Notes under the pieces: generated by a model | Databases searched by the model: none | What the model was told of the DNA's origin: nothing | Seen by the model: the letters and a program-made list of their open reading frames with translations, nothing else | Part shown: positions 11,164 through 21,295 of the stretch, piece after piece | How positions within the stretch are numbered: the first letter of the stretch is position 1 | How the letters are laid out: every line of letters begins with the position of its first letter | Program-made: the position numbers and the translations under genes | NCBI GenBank assembly: GCA_963978895.1 | Contig: OZ022239.1 | Coordinates: 13,907,270 to 13,971,269 of the forward strand | Reading direction: 5' to 3' | DNA length: 64,000 nucleotides | Origin: Erpobdella octoculata | Lineage: Eukaryota > Annelida > Clitellata > Hirudinida > Erpobdellidae

Positions 11164-12047
11164 CATTATTTTTCTCCTCATTTTTTCTTTTTTTCTCTCA
11201 CTTTCTTTCTGTATTTTTTTCTCTGGAGCAATATCAACACAAAACTCTTTTTTCATCATAGAATTAGGTCATCAGACACCTAAAAGCTAAAATTAAGTGA
11301 AACATGAAAAATCTTTGCAATTAGGTGGCTAGTAATTGTTTGCAATTTTTGATAATAATAAGTCTATAAAATAAAAAAAAAAACTTTGACCACATTCTTC
11401 TAAATATGTGAAATATGTGTGAATTGAAAATATAAGAAATTTTTGAATCAATATAGAAAATCTATGTTTTTATTATAACTTTTTACTTAAAAAAAATAAA
11501 AAATCGCTTTCATTAAATAAACTAAAAACTGGTTATTCATTTCTTTACAGAAAAGTTCAACTTTACACTTCTTAGGCCAATTTTGGGACCTCATTTCTAT
11601 TTCTTGGGGGCCCAAAACTACGTCAGGGGGCCCACTGAAAAGTCACAAGGAGAATACTCTCTTTGCTCCCTCCAAATTGACGTCCTTGAACTTACAGTTC
11701 TTATTCATATTACAAATGATTACTGTTTTAAGAACTTGTAGTTGAGCCATCTAAACTTATTTAGAAAAAAAGGTGTCATTGTCAACTTTTTTGCTGGACC
11801 TGCCCGTGAAAGTCTAAATGTTTTTTGAGATATTATTTGAATTATAATTTGTATTGAATTGGTATGAAAAAGACCCGAAATTCTTAATTATCTGCCAATT
11901 ATCAGAACTATTGATGGTCGAGAGGTGAATTTAGTAAAGATAAAGCCTCAGGATACAGAGACAAAAACTTTAAACTAAAAAGTAAATTTTTTTTATTTTT
12001 TTGAAAACTCTAACGGGGGCGCCCGGGCCCCTCTAGATCCGCCACTG
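11163..12047 (-). mobile_element. hAT-like non-autonomous element, copy 2 (truncated, inverted)
   Basis: The right end reads ctctagatccgccactg, the reverse complement of the left terminus of the element at 39592. Interior blocks (for example aagtctaaatgttttttgag, and the phrase ending ttcttgggggcccaaaac) also match that copy in inverted orientation. The other terminus is missing: the sequence passes directly into the 21-bp array. The minisatellite resumes at 12048, so the element was inserted into the array and later lost one end. Confidence 0.7.
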
Positions 12048-12185
12048 TACACACGCATAAAATGAAGGTACACACGCATTGGACGGGCATGTAAATAAAA
12101 TGCTACTTCAGATCAACAACTTATTGAGTTAATGCAGGTATGTTAACAAAGTTCGGTGAGTAAAATAATTAGAAAATTATACAGA

Positions 12186-12800
12186 AGATGAGAAAGAAGA
12201 TGAAGAAGAAGATGAAGAAGAAGATGAAGAAGAAAATGAGGAAGAAGATGAAGAAGATGAAGAAGATGAGAAAGAGGCTGAGGAAGAAAATGAGGAAGAA
12301 GATGAGGAAGATGAGGAAGAAGATGAGGAAGAAGATGAAGAAGAAGATGAGAAAGAAGATGAGGAAGAAGATGAGGAAGAAGATGAAAAAGATGAGGAAG
12401 ATGATGAGAAAGAAGATGAGGAAGAAGATGAAGAAGAAGATGAGGAAGAAGATGAGGAAGAAGATGAGGAAGAAGATGAGGAAGATGATGAGGAAGATGA
12501 TGAGGAAGAAGATGAGGAAGAAGATGAGGAAGAAGATGAGGAAGAAGATGAAGAAGATGAGGAAGAAAATAAAGGAGCAGATGTGGAAAATGAGAAAAGG
12601 GATGAACGGGAAGCAGAATAATAGACTAAATAACGAAATAAAAAATATGGAGGAAGTAGTAATGAATAGTTGGATAGGAGAAAAATGAAAGAAGAAAGGC
12701 AGAAAAAGAAAGAAAAAAAGAAAAATATAAAAATGGGAAAAGAAAAAGAATCAAATAAAGAAAGAAAAATATGAAAAGGAAGAAAAAAAGAGAGAAAAAA
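12186..12800. repeat. Purine-rich (GAAGAAGATGAG)n tract, about 600 bp
   Basis: Nearly all purines on the plus strand with scattered T, built from gaagatgag and gaagaagat units to about 12580, then degenerate aaagaaa. The open frames are Lys/Met/Arg-rich on plus and a poly-serine run on minus; neither has any non-repetitive core, so I do not annotate a protein. Confidence 0.85.
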
Positions 12801-12814
12801 AAGTTTTTTGGTCA

Positions 12815-13170
12815 ATTTTCAGTCAGTCCCGGTGAATATTTCAGCCAACTGTGTCAAATGCGAGCCAATCACTGCGAACAATTATTCTCCACTCGGAAAC
12901 GAAGCCAATTGAGACAAAGAATGCTATCAACAGTTTTTGCGGCAACCTGCATGCAAGTCTTTCCAGCTTGGCTCGAGGCGAGAATAAAATTTTCCCGCGC
13001 TGAAATTTCTTGGCGCGTTAATTTGAGCGCGTTCGTTTTGAAGAAGAAAACTGTTAACGATGCTCGCGAGGGAAGTTTCGGAGTCGAAGAAAGAAGATTT
13101 AAGATCTTTGGTCATTATGTGCTGAAGTCGTTCGTGGCGGACGTATGCAAATATCAGGGATGGAGATGAA
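12815..13170 (+). other. GC-richer unexplained block with a 118-codon open stretch
   Basis: Base composition changes abruptly from the flanking polypurine and AT-rich sequence. A plus-strand frame stays open to 13169 with non-repetitive residues such as LSTVFAATCMQVFPAWLEAR and FKIFGHYVLKSFVADVC. I recognise no domain. The block also contains a CCAAT box (gccaatcac), GCGCG-rich motifs near 13010-13030 and an octamer ATGCAAAT near 13146. It could be an exon, a regulatory element or a relic. There is no convincing ATG outside the repeat tract. Confidence 0.35.
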
Positions 13171-15000
13171 AGAAAGAAAAATAGAGAATAAGATAGTTGT
13201 GATGATGATGATGGTGATGATGTTTGTTTGTTTCTGGATTTTTTTGTGTTCGGAATATTTGAAATGCATGCTGTATTTATGTGCTTTATTATTTGTTTGC
13301 TAAAGCTATTATTTATAGTTGTAACTCAAGTTGCTGTTGATGTCGTGGCAGTTCTAAAGTTCAAGCAATATCAGATTTGTTTGATTTTTTTTATAATTTT
13401 ACAATATTTGTTAATTTCAGTCAGCTGAATAAATTTGACTAAATTTTTATATTATATATTAATTTTTTTAAATTTGTTCTGGTTTTAATATAAGTTTCTA
13501 AAAATTCATTAAATTAATTAGTTTGATTTTTTTAGTTAAAATTGTATAATATAGTGATATATTAATTTATTTTCTTTCTTTAATTTCCATCAAAAACTTA
13601 TTTATTTTTTTATTAAAAGTTTTAAATATTAAATTATTTTAATGTGTTTTAATAATATTCTTAAAATAATAAATTTACTTTAATTTATTTCATGTTTATT
13701 CCGCATTCCTCTCTTGGCAATCAATTTTCTGACTTGAGGACTGTAATAAAACGAAAGGGCATTGAGAAATATGAACGCTTGCCAAAACCACAGCAGTACT
13801 TGGTAACTGTGAACATTTTATATTATTATTATACGTTGATTAATAATTAATAAGATAAATCAAATTAATAAACAAACAAACAAACAAACAAGCAAACAAA
13901 CAGACAAAGAGAAAATCAATCAATTGAATGAACAAGCGAGCGAACGATTTAATGAACGAATGAACGAACAAGCGATTGAACGAACACAAAGAATGAGTCA
14001 TTATATTACAAAGCGTGCTTCCACTTTCATATAATTAACTTCTAAAGGAGATATTAAAGTTTTTCATTAAATGTCTAATGTAAAATTTTCTAATAAGAAA
14101 ACCCAGTTGTTTTCTTTGAAGATCTAGCAGACAAAAATAAGTAGATCTGCTATTACAAACAAGATGGCGGTTTTAAAAAATAAACAATTATTAGGTCATA
14201 ATTTGAAGTATCTGCGTGCACATGTAATATATTTACACAGTAAAGAAGTTATTCTAAAACTGTTTATAAATAAAATAATTAAATCAAATATTTTTAAAAT
14301 ACCACGTTTTTGTGAACTAAAAAAAGAAAATAATTTGCATGTGTGTGTGTGTGTATATCCGTGGACAACCAGACAGACAAGAAAGCAAATTAAAAAAAAC
14401 GTTGTAAAAAATAAATTAAAGTTCAATCAAATTAAAGTTGAATGACAAGTATTATCACGATAAAAAAAAACTCGAAAACAAAATAAAAATGTGATAATCT
14501 CAAAAATATTAATATATAAAAAAAGTTTTAATAAAACACTTACTTTAAAATGCATTAAAACGATAAAATTAATTTTTTCTTCAACTCATCACTAGTTTGA
14601 AAAATAGTTAGTGTTGAACGTTTATTTTATGTGTTTCTATGATTGATAGAACTTACAAGAATTGGAGAAAAAAATATTTTTTCATTTTTGAGCATTTTTA
14701 AATAAAAGGTTTTTTTATTTTTTTATATTAGTTTTTTAAAAATCTTGTAATCCATTATTAACCTATCAAAAATGGTATACATCTTGCATAAATTTATCCT
14801 AGTTTTCTTATCCGGTCCAACTCTGAAAAATATAAAAAATATATGTAAAGATGAAGCTTGCCAGCCGACTTGGAGCTTTGGCAAGCGGCTTTTCTTTGAC
14901 TTTCTGTTTCCATTGTTTGTTTTATTAGAAAAAAATGAATACAAGATCCAAACATTAGGAAACAGTTATATTTTAAATTAAACAGGAGTAAAATCATATG
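13171..15000. other. AT-rich sequence with short simple repeats, no gene seen
   Basis: Contains an (AAAC)n run at about 13870-13910 passing into degenerate gaacgaa repeats, and a short (TG)n at 14340-14354. Open frames are AT-biased and featureless. Confidence 0.5.
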
Positions 15001-15010
15001 ATGGAGTTCT

Positions 15011-15222
15011 TAGGCGTTGGTGGTAAAGTGGTAAAGCATTCGCATGTCGGCGTAAGGTCTGCGGTTCGAATCTCACCGGAGTCACCAGCGTCTGTAAAGG
15101 GTGTGTGGGAGCAGGCACCTTAAACATCTGCCCCTAGTTATTCAGAAGAGACTTTGGCGCGATGCGTCCTAGTAGCTTCCTTAAGCAAGTTTACTTGCAA
15201 TGCTCAGGTTGAGTGTCTCGCA
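15011..15222 (+). repeat. tRNA-derived SINE (5' part, interrupted by a hAT)
   Basis: A-box tggtaaagtgg at 15021-15031 and a near-perfect B-box ggttcgaatct at 15063-15073. The tail contains agcaggcaccttaaac and gcgatgcgtcctagtag. The SINE sequence resumes after the hAT insertion at about 15806. It lacks a complete acceptor stem, so it is not a tRNA gene. Confidence 0.65.
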
Positions 15223-15805
15223 CAGGGGCGCAGTCAGGGAGGAAGGGATCCAACCCACCAGAAAATCTGGCCCGACCCAACCTATTTTTTTTCTTTTGTG
15301 ACCCGACCCACCTGTTTTCAACCCGACCCGACCCACTTTGGCTAGGACCCAATTTACAGAGCGGCCACATACCGTAGTTGATGCTCTGCAACATTGTCAA
15401 TATTCCATCTACCCGCAGATAAATACGCTGCTGAAACTTTTCACCACTTGCCCCTTTCTTCCGCGACAGCCGAGAGATCCTTCTCAACAATGCTCAGACT
15501 CAAATCTTATCTACGCACCACAATGGGCCTGACAAGGCTGAATGGATTTGCCCAGATGACCATCAATCACGACCTTAACATTAATGAAAAAACAGTCAAA
15601 GAATTTTTTTTCAGAAAAAACGTCGGCTGAATTTCATATTGTAATTTACTTGTCTAAATGAAATGTCTTATGGTTTGTTATTACTAATTTTTGCTGAAAC
15701 TGTCGTTAAGGTTTGACTTTTGTTGGTTGTCAATTTCTCAATAAAATTCTTTACTAATCAGTTTTTCCTCGGGTCCCCCCTAAAAAATTTCTGGCTGCAC
15801 CCTTG
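15223..15805 (+). mobile_element. hAT transposon relic inserted in the SINE
   Basis: Terminal inverted repeats caggggcgcag (left) and the reverse complement of ctgcacccttg (right) bound a 583-bp element. Flanking 8-mers gtctcgca (15215-15222) and gtctcgcg (15806-15813) match at seven of eight positions, the 8-bp duplication expected for hAT. The plus frame 15394-15630 shows a hAT C-terminal dimerisation segment: LPLSSATAERSFSTMLRLKS, then YLRTTMGLTRLNGFA. The catalytic part is missing, so the copy is non-autonomous. Confidence 0.8.
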
Positions 15806-15813
15806 GTCTCGCG

Positions 15814-16675
15814 GGGTTAACTACTTTTACTAACTTTAATAAAACCCACGGCCGTCATTTATTTACATCGTAATTTATGCAACGTAACAAAAGCAGGGAT
15901 GTGCGCCCAACGGGATATAGAAATATAAAATGTCAAAGTAATTGGTTATCAATAATCAAGTTTTGTATTATCATTAAAAACTAATGCACATGCAAAATTT
16001 CAGCTCAATATGAGAACAGGAAGTAAGCAAAAAATCGATTACCAGATAGCACACTCCACGACAATCCGGAGAGAAGTAAAAATGTATAATAAATTTTTTT
16101 CTGATCCACCCCACCTGTGTGGCATGGTAAATGAGTAATTAACGGGTTCTCCTTAAATTCACACATTCCACAAGGTTAGCAACTTTTTTTAAAATAATTT
16201 TTGGTTCTTATATTTCATAACCTATATTTTTTCAGTTTAACTATAAACTGTTTTCAAATGGGCTAATTTTATAATGATTTTCCGGACACCCCATGGGAAT
16301 TGCATGGACATCCCATAGAAATCCGGACCGGTGAAAGTTAATAAAAGCATGTACAAACAAGTAAAAGTTAATTTAAAAATTAAAAAATGCTTTTAAGACT
16401 GTGATAAAATTTCATAGCAACTTCGTATTTTTATAATATTACCCCGGTGAAATAGTAAACAAAAGATGTTTATAGTTACTATGACAATAAAAGTTTTTTT
16501 CGTCATTATATCGTTTTTTTTTATTTAATTTTAATATTTTTTTAAATTTTGTAATATTTAATTTTCTTTAATTGAATTTTAATTTTTTTCAAGTGATATA
16601 ATTTTATAATGATCTTCCAAACTTTTAAACTTTCGAGGACATCCCATGGACATCCGGACAAGTAAAAATTAAAAT
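15814..16675. other. AT-rich sequence, no gene seen
   Basis: Only the end of the SINE tail (to about 15860) is assignable. The rest has no supported feature. Confidence 0.45.
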
Positions 16676-16679
16676 AAAG

Positions 16680-17035
16680 TAATAGAAAAAATTTATAAAT
16701 TTCTAGAAAAATAAGCAACTTCTTGAAAGAAGTTTTGTATTGTCAAAAACCTGCCAAAAAGTAGAAAATAACTTCTGATCACACCCTTTATATTGACAAG
16801 AAAGTTGCTTTACGGTTTTGTGTGGTACATGTACATGTGTGATATATGATGGAGGAAATTTATTATTTCCCTCATAATTGGTCATTTTTAAAAACAATCC
16901 TGAAGCAACTTTCCTGTCAATATAATTAAGTGATCAGGAGTTATTTTCTACTTTTTGGCAGGTTTTTGACAATACAAAACCTCTTTCAAGAAGTTGCTTT
17001 TTTTTCCTAGAAATTTTTCCTATTATTTTATTTTC
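16680..17035. mobile_element. Foldback (long inverted repeat) element
   Basis: Left arm about 16680-16805 and right arm about 16891-17035 are imperfect reverse complements, sharing blocks such as aagcaacttcttgaaag, ttgtcaaaaacctgcc and aaaaagtagaaaataac. The central spacer is about 85 bp. The whole unit could fold into one hairpin. Such structures are foldback transposons or hairpin-type MITEs. No transposase frame is present. Confidence 0.7.
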
Positions 17036-17039
17036 AACT

Positions 17040-17440
17040 TTTTGGCACTCGCTTCAAAGAAGTTATGTCGGAAACAGAATGTTAGATTAGGCGACTGGGG
17101 TTTAGATTACGATTTTTTGCAGCCCACCCACCTTCTCCCATTTCGCTGCTTTTAAGTATTTATTTTTGTTATCCACCCTCTTCCTCCTAAAAACGATTCA
17201 GCTATACTATTTGGCGGCAGATTACCTACAACATTTCTAATGCATTAATAGGTTAAGAGCGATTCAGAGATTATAGAGATTAGTGATCGGAACGTAGGAA
17301 ATTTTAAGTCGCTGCGACCAGAGTAAACCAACTACATCAGTTCAAACTGTTGTGACAAACCAATTCTGTTCAAATCACTATCCAAACCTAAGTAGTTAGA
17401 TACCTTATTTCAGCTCGCTAGTACAAACCAAAATAGAGCT
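17040..17440. other. Unassigned sequence
   Basis: No supported coding or RNA feature. Confidence 0.45.
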
Positions 17441-17444
17441 TTGT

Positions 17445-17530
17445 CATACATCGGCAAGGCGAACGCATCGGTCCAGAAACCGAGAGAGTGAAAGTCGTGG
17501 GTTCGATTCCTGGAATCGGCAATTTGGGAT
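17445..17530 (+). repeat. tRNA-like SINE head
   Basis: A perfect B-box ggttcgattcc lies at 17500-17510 in the context gtcgtgggttcgattcctgg. The A-box region (tcggcaaggcg, about 17451) is poor. No second copy of the downstream body is seen here. It is probably a SINE fragment. Confidence 0.45.
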
Positions 17531-17939
17531 CAAGCTCAAATTTTAATAGAAGCTGTTGTCTTCCGACTTAGGACTGTGGGCAAAATTTCAGTTTGCTAAG
17601 ATATCAGAAAGTTGGTGAAATTAACGATAGCAGATTTTGTCCTATACCTATGGACAGTAGCAAGCTAATAAGGAAGTTCTTTCAAAAAGCATGTAATAAT
17701 ATCAATATTGAAAATTTTAACAATTATTACTATTACTTATATTAGTAAAGAAAATAATATTAGCCAAAATCAACATACACAGTTTCCAATGTCTTTATGT
17801 ATGTATATCGAATCACGCGTAACGCTGCTAGGTAGCGCTGCAATCTCGAAATAACGGTAATTGTATGAGTTGATTTTAAAAAGTTGATAAATTTTTATTG
17901 ATATCCTGAGTAGTAACAATAATAATATTAATTGCAGCA

Positions 17940-18070
17940 ACAATTTAATTCCAATATTAGTATTGAAATAATAGTATAGAAATAATAGTATAATAGTATA
18001 ATAACAATATTATAATTATAATAATAGTATAATAATTATAATAATAGTATAATAATTATTATAAAATAAT
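17940..18070. repeat. AT-rich (aataatagtat)n array
   Basis: Degenerate tandem units of ataatagtataataatta with no coding content. Confidence 0.75.
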
Positions 18071-18505
18071 CACTTAAAACCTACAAGGTTTTCAAGAAAA
18101 TAAGACAAATGACAGACAAATTTAAAAAACAAAACAAATGTGTTTGTAGATAAATGGGTGGATAGATAGATGGATGAAAGGATTAGACGGATGGACGGGT
18201 CAGTGGAAAGTGTAATAAAAGTGTGACGGATGAACAAACTGAATGAACAATCAAAACAACTTAAAGACAAATAAAGGAACAAACGAACGAACCAGTAAAC
18301 AAAAAATTACATAATATATAATCGATCTGAAATTTGAAATATACGCTTGCTTCTCGTGACAATGCATTCTGTCCAAGTTTAAAAATTTTCTTTATATATA
18401 CATCATAACAATATCGATGGCACTTCAGCTCATTTCTGGCGAAGTAGATTAGTTGTTTCGGCAAACTCATAATTTCTTAATTTAAATATAACTAATACAA
18501 TTTAT

Positions 18506-18586
18506 TTAACTCATTAATGGTCACTACCATACGAAAATACTAAAAATGACGTTGCGTTTTCGCAACCGTAACCGTTAATGGGTTAA
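18506..18586. mobile_element. 81-bp TTAA-bounded miniature inverted-repeat element
   Basis: TTAA at both ends (18506-18509 and 18583-18586) is followed or preceded by inverted CTCATTAATGG / CCGTTAATGGG. In the centre is a perfect hairpin GTTGCG-TTTT-CGCAAC (18551-18566). TTAA duplication is characteristic of piggyBac-type elements. The assignment is tentative because only one copy is seen. Confidence 0.45.
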
Positions 18587-18927
18587 ACACTCATTATCCA
18601 AGTTTATTATTTTGGTACTTTGTATTTATTTGTTTATTTTATTTTGTTCGCCTTCGAAATATATACCAACCAACCAACAAATTACCATTTCACATGTTTT
18701 TAGAAAGCCATAACCTGGAACTGGAAATTCATTATACCATTAAACATAAAATCCACTATTCTACCATCCCAGTAACCAGCTAACTCACTAATCAGCTGTT
18801 TCACCATGCTGAACGCTACCATCGCAGCCTCCCACCAGCCTGGGAACCCACGATCCCATCATCCCATCAACCTAGTCAACTATCAACCCACCAAGCTGAA
18901 GCACTCACCAACTAGGCGCATTCTGAT

Positions 18928-18929
<2 letters not shown>

Positions 18930-18978
<49 letters not shown>
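18930..18978. repeat. (TA)n tract left of the Penelope-like element
   Basis: Perfect TA repeat; a matching (TA)n tract borders the other side of the element at 21296-21330. Confidence 0.9.
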
Positions 18979-18981
<3 letters not shown>

Positions 18982-19003
18982 TTGAATACTTCGGCGCTAT
19001 ATG

Positions 19004-19510
19004 TTCTTTTAGGCAAACTCGATTGAAAATAGTGGCGCACTTGGCTGAATCGATTTTATTTTTAATTTTTTCCAATACTCTAAATCGGTTTAAAAATAAT
19101 TTATTCTCAAACACAAACTCCATAATCTTATAGGCTAATAGATCTATTTCGGCAATTTTTTGCCATCATCAGAGCCGTTTAACTTTTTAAAAATAAAATG
19201 CAGTGACTAAATGGTAAAAGATACAACTAATTAAAAGGAATTAAAATACAATTTAAATAAAATTTAAATTCATTATATACAAATGTAACAACATAAAAAA
19301 TATTTAAATTAAAATAATTATAATAATAACAGTAATAACTAAATAATTAAGATCAGTTAGTAAAGCCTTTAACAACAGAATTACAGTCAACTTCAAGGAC
19401 GTGACTGGAAGAAGAATCACATACATTATCTATAACCTTTGAAACACAAACGTCTGGTACAAAACATTCATTCAACGAAGAAATACCTGAAGAAACATTG
19501 GCACTATTAA
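19004..19510 (-). repeat. Left inverted arm of the Penelope-like element
   Basis: Reverse complement of 20789-21294, from ttcttttaggcaaactcg to gaaacattggcactattaa. The inversion junction lies at 19510/19511, where similarity stops abruptly. Confidence 0.85.
19133..19178 (-). ncRNA. Hammerhead-ribozyme-like motif (left arm, minus strand)
   Basis: Mirror copy of the motif at 21121-21166. Read on the minus strand it has CTGATGA (plus 19166-19172), a GGCAA/TTGCC stem with an A-rich loop, GAAA (19147-19150), a short third stem and the closing AGCC. See the right-arm entry for the fold. Confidence 0.6.
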
Positions 19511-20946
19511 TTTATTCACATCCTAGTATTCAACCTCCTCAAATCAGCCCTGAAGTCTTGAAAGAATTACTTTATATATGTACAACGCAATCTCCTTTTT
19601 TATCACCTAATGGAGACTTATATGTACAAATTGACGGTGTAGCTATGGGGTCCCCGTTGGGCCCGACTTTCGCTAATTTTTATATGGGTGATCTTGAAGC
19701 ACGTGTATTTGAAAATCACACCAAACCTTTTCTGTATTGCCGTTATGTTGATGATATATTTGTTTCAGTTGATAACTTAGAAGAACTATTTAAACTGAGA
19801 GATGCATTTGTAAAAAATTCTAAACTACAATTTACATATGAACTTGCTAATAATAAACATCAAATTCCTTTTTTGGATACTTTAGTTACACGAAATGTAT
19901 CAAAACTATCTTGCCAGGTCTATACTAAACCCACAAACACAGGCAATTGTCTTAATTATAATAGCGACTGTCCTGAAAGATATAAGCTAAATGTTATCAA
20001 TAATTATATTAATAGGGCCTATAAATTTTCCGAAACATGGTCTGATTTTCACCATGAAATTCTACAAGTGAAACAACTTTTGATAAATAATAATTATTCT
20101 AATTCTATTGTTGATTCAACTATAAATAAATTTATGTCACGTATTACTGATAAAAAACATGTTTCAAAACCTAATACCAATAACTCATCAAATTCTTGTA
20201 TAATTCCATTATATTATGCTAATCAGATGTCTAATAATTATAAAATAGATGAAAAAGTGTTGAAAAACATTGTGTATGATAATATTAAGGTTGTAAATAA
20301 AGATAATACACTCAGGTTACACATCTATTATAACAATGGAAAAACTCATAATCTTTTAATTAAAAATAGTGTAAATAATGTTTCTAGCCCTGTAGCACAA
20401 ACCAACCTAGTGTACCAATTTTCGTGTCCGTTTCCACATGGTCAGGTGGAAAATTACATTGGTCATACTAGAACTACTCTGTCTCGTAGATTGACTATGC
20501 ATTGTCAAAGTGGTGCCATATACCAACATATGTCAACACAACATTCAATCAAACCATCACATAAATTTTTAATTGATAACACCAGTATACTAATGAAAGA
20601 AAATCAACCCATTAAGTTAAAATTAAAAGAAGCTTTAGCTATTAATAAATGTAAGCCTTTAATTAATAAACAATGGTATTCTTTTGATTTAACTCTTAAA
20701 CTTTTTGGTTCTCTAAATAGTATTAAAACTAATAATAATAATAATAAATGTTTTAACTCATCTAAAACTTCTGTTAAAAATATGCATGTTAATAGTGCCA
20801 ATGTTTCTTCAGGTATTTCTTCGTTGAATGAATGTTTTGTACCAGACGTTTGTGTTTCAAAGGTTATAGATAATGTATGTGATTCTTCTTCCAGTCACGT
20901 CCTTGAAGTTGACTGTAATTCTGTTGTTAAAGGCTTTACTAACTGA
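19498..20946 (+). CDS. Penelope-like reverse transcriptase / GIY-YIG endonuclease, 5'-truncated
   Basis: About 480 codons. Residues 15-115 carry late reverse-transcriptase motifs: VQIDGVAMGSPLGPTFANFY, then CRYVDDIFVSV with the YVDD catalytic pair, then QIPFLDTLV. Residues 300-350 carry the GIY-YIG-type nuclease segment: NLVYQFSCP, then YIGHTRTTLSRRLTMH. RT followed by GIY-YIG defines Penelope-like elements, which copy their RNA and open the target with the nuclease. The N-terminal RT motifs, including the first catalytic Asp, are lost; the first codons derive from the inverted arm, so the ATG-like start is not original. The C-terminal tail after about residue 400 is low-complexity. Intact downstream but not autonomous. 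Confidence 0.85.
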   Translation: MALLIYSHPSIQPPQISPEVLKELLYICTTQSPFLSPNGDLYVQIDGVAMGSPLGPTFANFYMGDLEARVFENHTKPFLYCRYVDDIFVSVDNLEELFKLRDAFVKNSKLQFTYELANNKHQIPFLDTLVTRNVSKLSCQVYTKPTNTGNCLNYNSDCPERYKLNVINNYINRAYKFSETWSDFHHEILQVKQLLINNNYSNSIVDSTINKFMSRITDKKHVSKPNTNNSSNSCIIPLYYANQMSNNYKIDEKVLKNIVYDNIKVVNKDNTLRLHIYYNNGKTHNLLIKNSVNNVSSPVAQTNLVYQFSCPFPHGQVENYIGHTRTTLSRRLTMHCQSGAIYQHMSTQHSIKPSHKFLIDNTSILMKENQPIKLKLKEALAINKCKPLINKQWYSFDLTLKLFGSLNSIKTNNNNNKCFNSSKTSVKNMHVNSANVSSGISSLNECFVPDVCVSKVIDNVCDSSSSHVLEVDCNSVVKGFTN

Positions 20947-21292
20947 TCTTAATTATTTAGTTATTACTGTTATTATTATAATTATTTTAATTTAAATATT
21001 TTTTATGTTGTTACATTTGTATATAATGAATTTAAATTTTATTTAAATTGTATTTTAATTCCTTTTAATTAGTTGTATCTTTTACCATTTAGTCACTGCA
21101 TTTTATTTTTAAAAAGTTAAACGGCTCTGATGATGGCAAAAAATTGCCGAAATAGATCTATTAGCCTATAAGATTATGGAGTTTGTGTTTGAGAATAAAT
21201 TATTTTTAAACCGATTTAGAGTATTGGAAAAAATTAAAAATAAAATCGATTCAGCCAAGTGCGCCACTATTTTCAATCGAGTTTGCCTAAAA

Positions 21293-21294
<2 letters not shown>
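20789..21294 (+). repeat. Right arm (3' end) of the Penelope-like element
   Basis: Contains the ORF end (stop near 20944), an AT-rich tail and the ribozyme-like motif. It ends at aaaagaa against (TA)n. Confidence 0.85.
21117..21166 (+). ncRNA. Hammerhead-ribozyme-like motif (right arm, plus strand)
   Basis: Core elements appear in the right order. GGCT (21123-21126) is followed by CTGATGA (21127-21133), then stem II GGCAA/TTGCC (21135-21139 with 21144-21148) closed by AAAA, then GAAA (21149-21152). A small stem III TAG/CTA follows, then the UU cleavage position near 21160-21162, and AGCC (21163-21166) pairs with GGCT as stem I. One U between CTGATGA and stem II would be bulged. Hammerhead motifs are known in the terminal repeats of Penelope-like elements, where they process element RNA. 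Self-cleavage of this copy is inferred. Confidence 0.65.

Positions 21295-21295
<1 letters not shown>

Larger units (their letters stand above)
19004..21294 (+). mobile_element. Penelope-like element with inverted 3'-end arms
   Basis: The element consists of a 507-bp left arm (19004-19510), a coding core, and a 506-bp right arm (20789-21294) that is the reverse complement of the left arm. The right arm contains the last codons and the untranslated tail of the ORF; the left arm is an inverted copy of it replacing the 5' part of the gene. Both outer edges meet (TA)n. Penelope-like elements commonly show such partial inverted copies beside a 5'-truncated unit. The arms appear almost identical, so the event is recent. 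Confidence 0.85.

Noticed and set aside
10680..11283. Heptapeptide-repeat ORFs on both strands
   Set aside because: They follow from a 21-bp period that is a multiple of three; both strands are open equally.
12177..12815. Minus-strand poly-serine ORF of 212 codons
   Set aside because: Produced by the purine-rich trinucleotide-like tract; no unique sequence outside the repeat supports a protein.
15011..15085. tRNA gene
   Set aside because: Good internal promoter boxes but no matching acceptor stem; it continues into a SINE-type tail.
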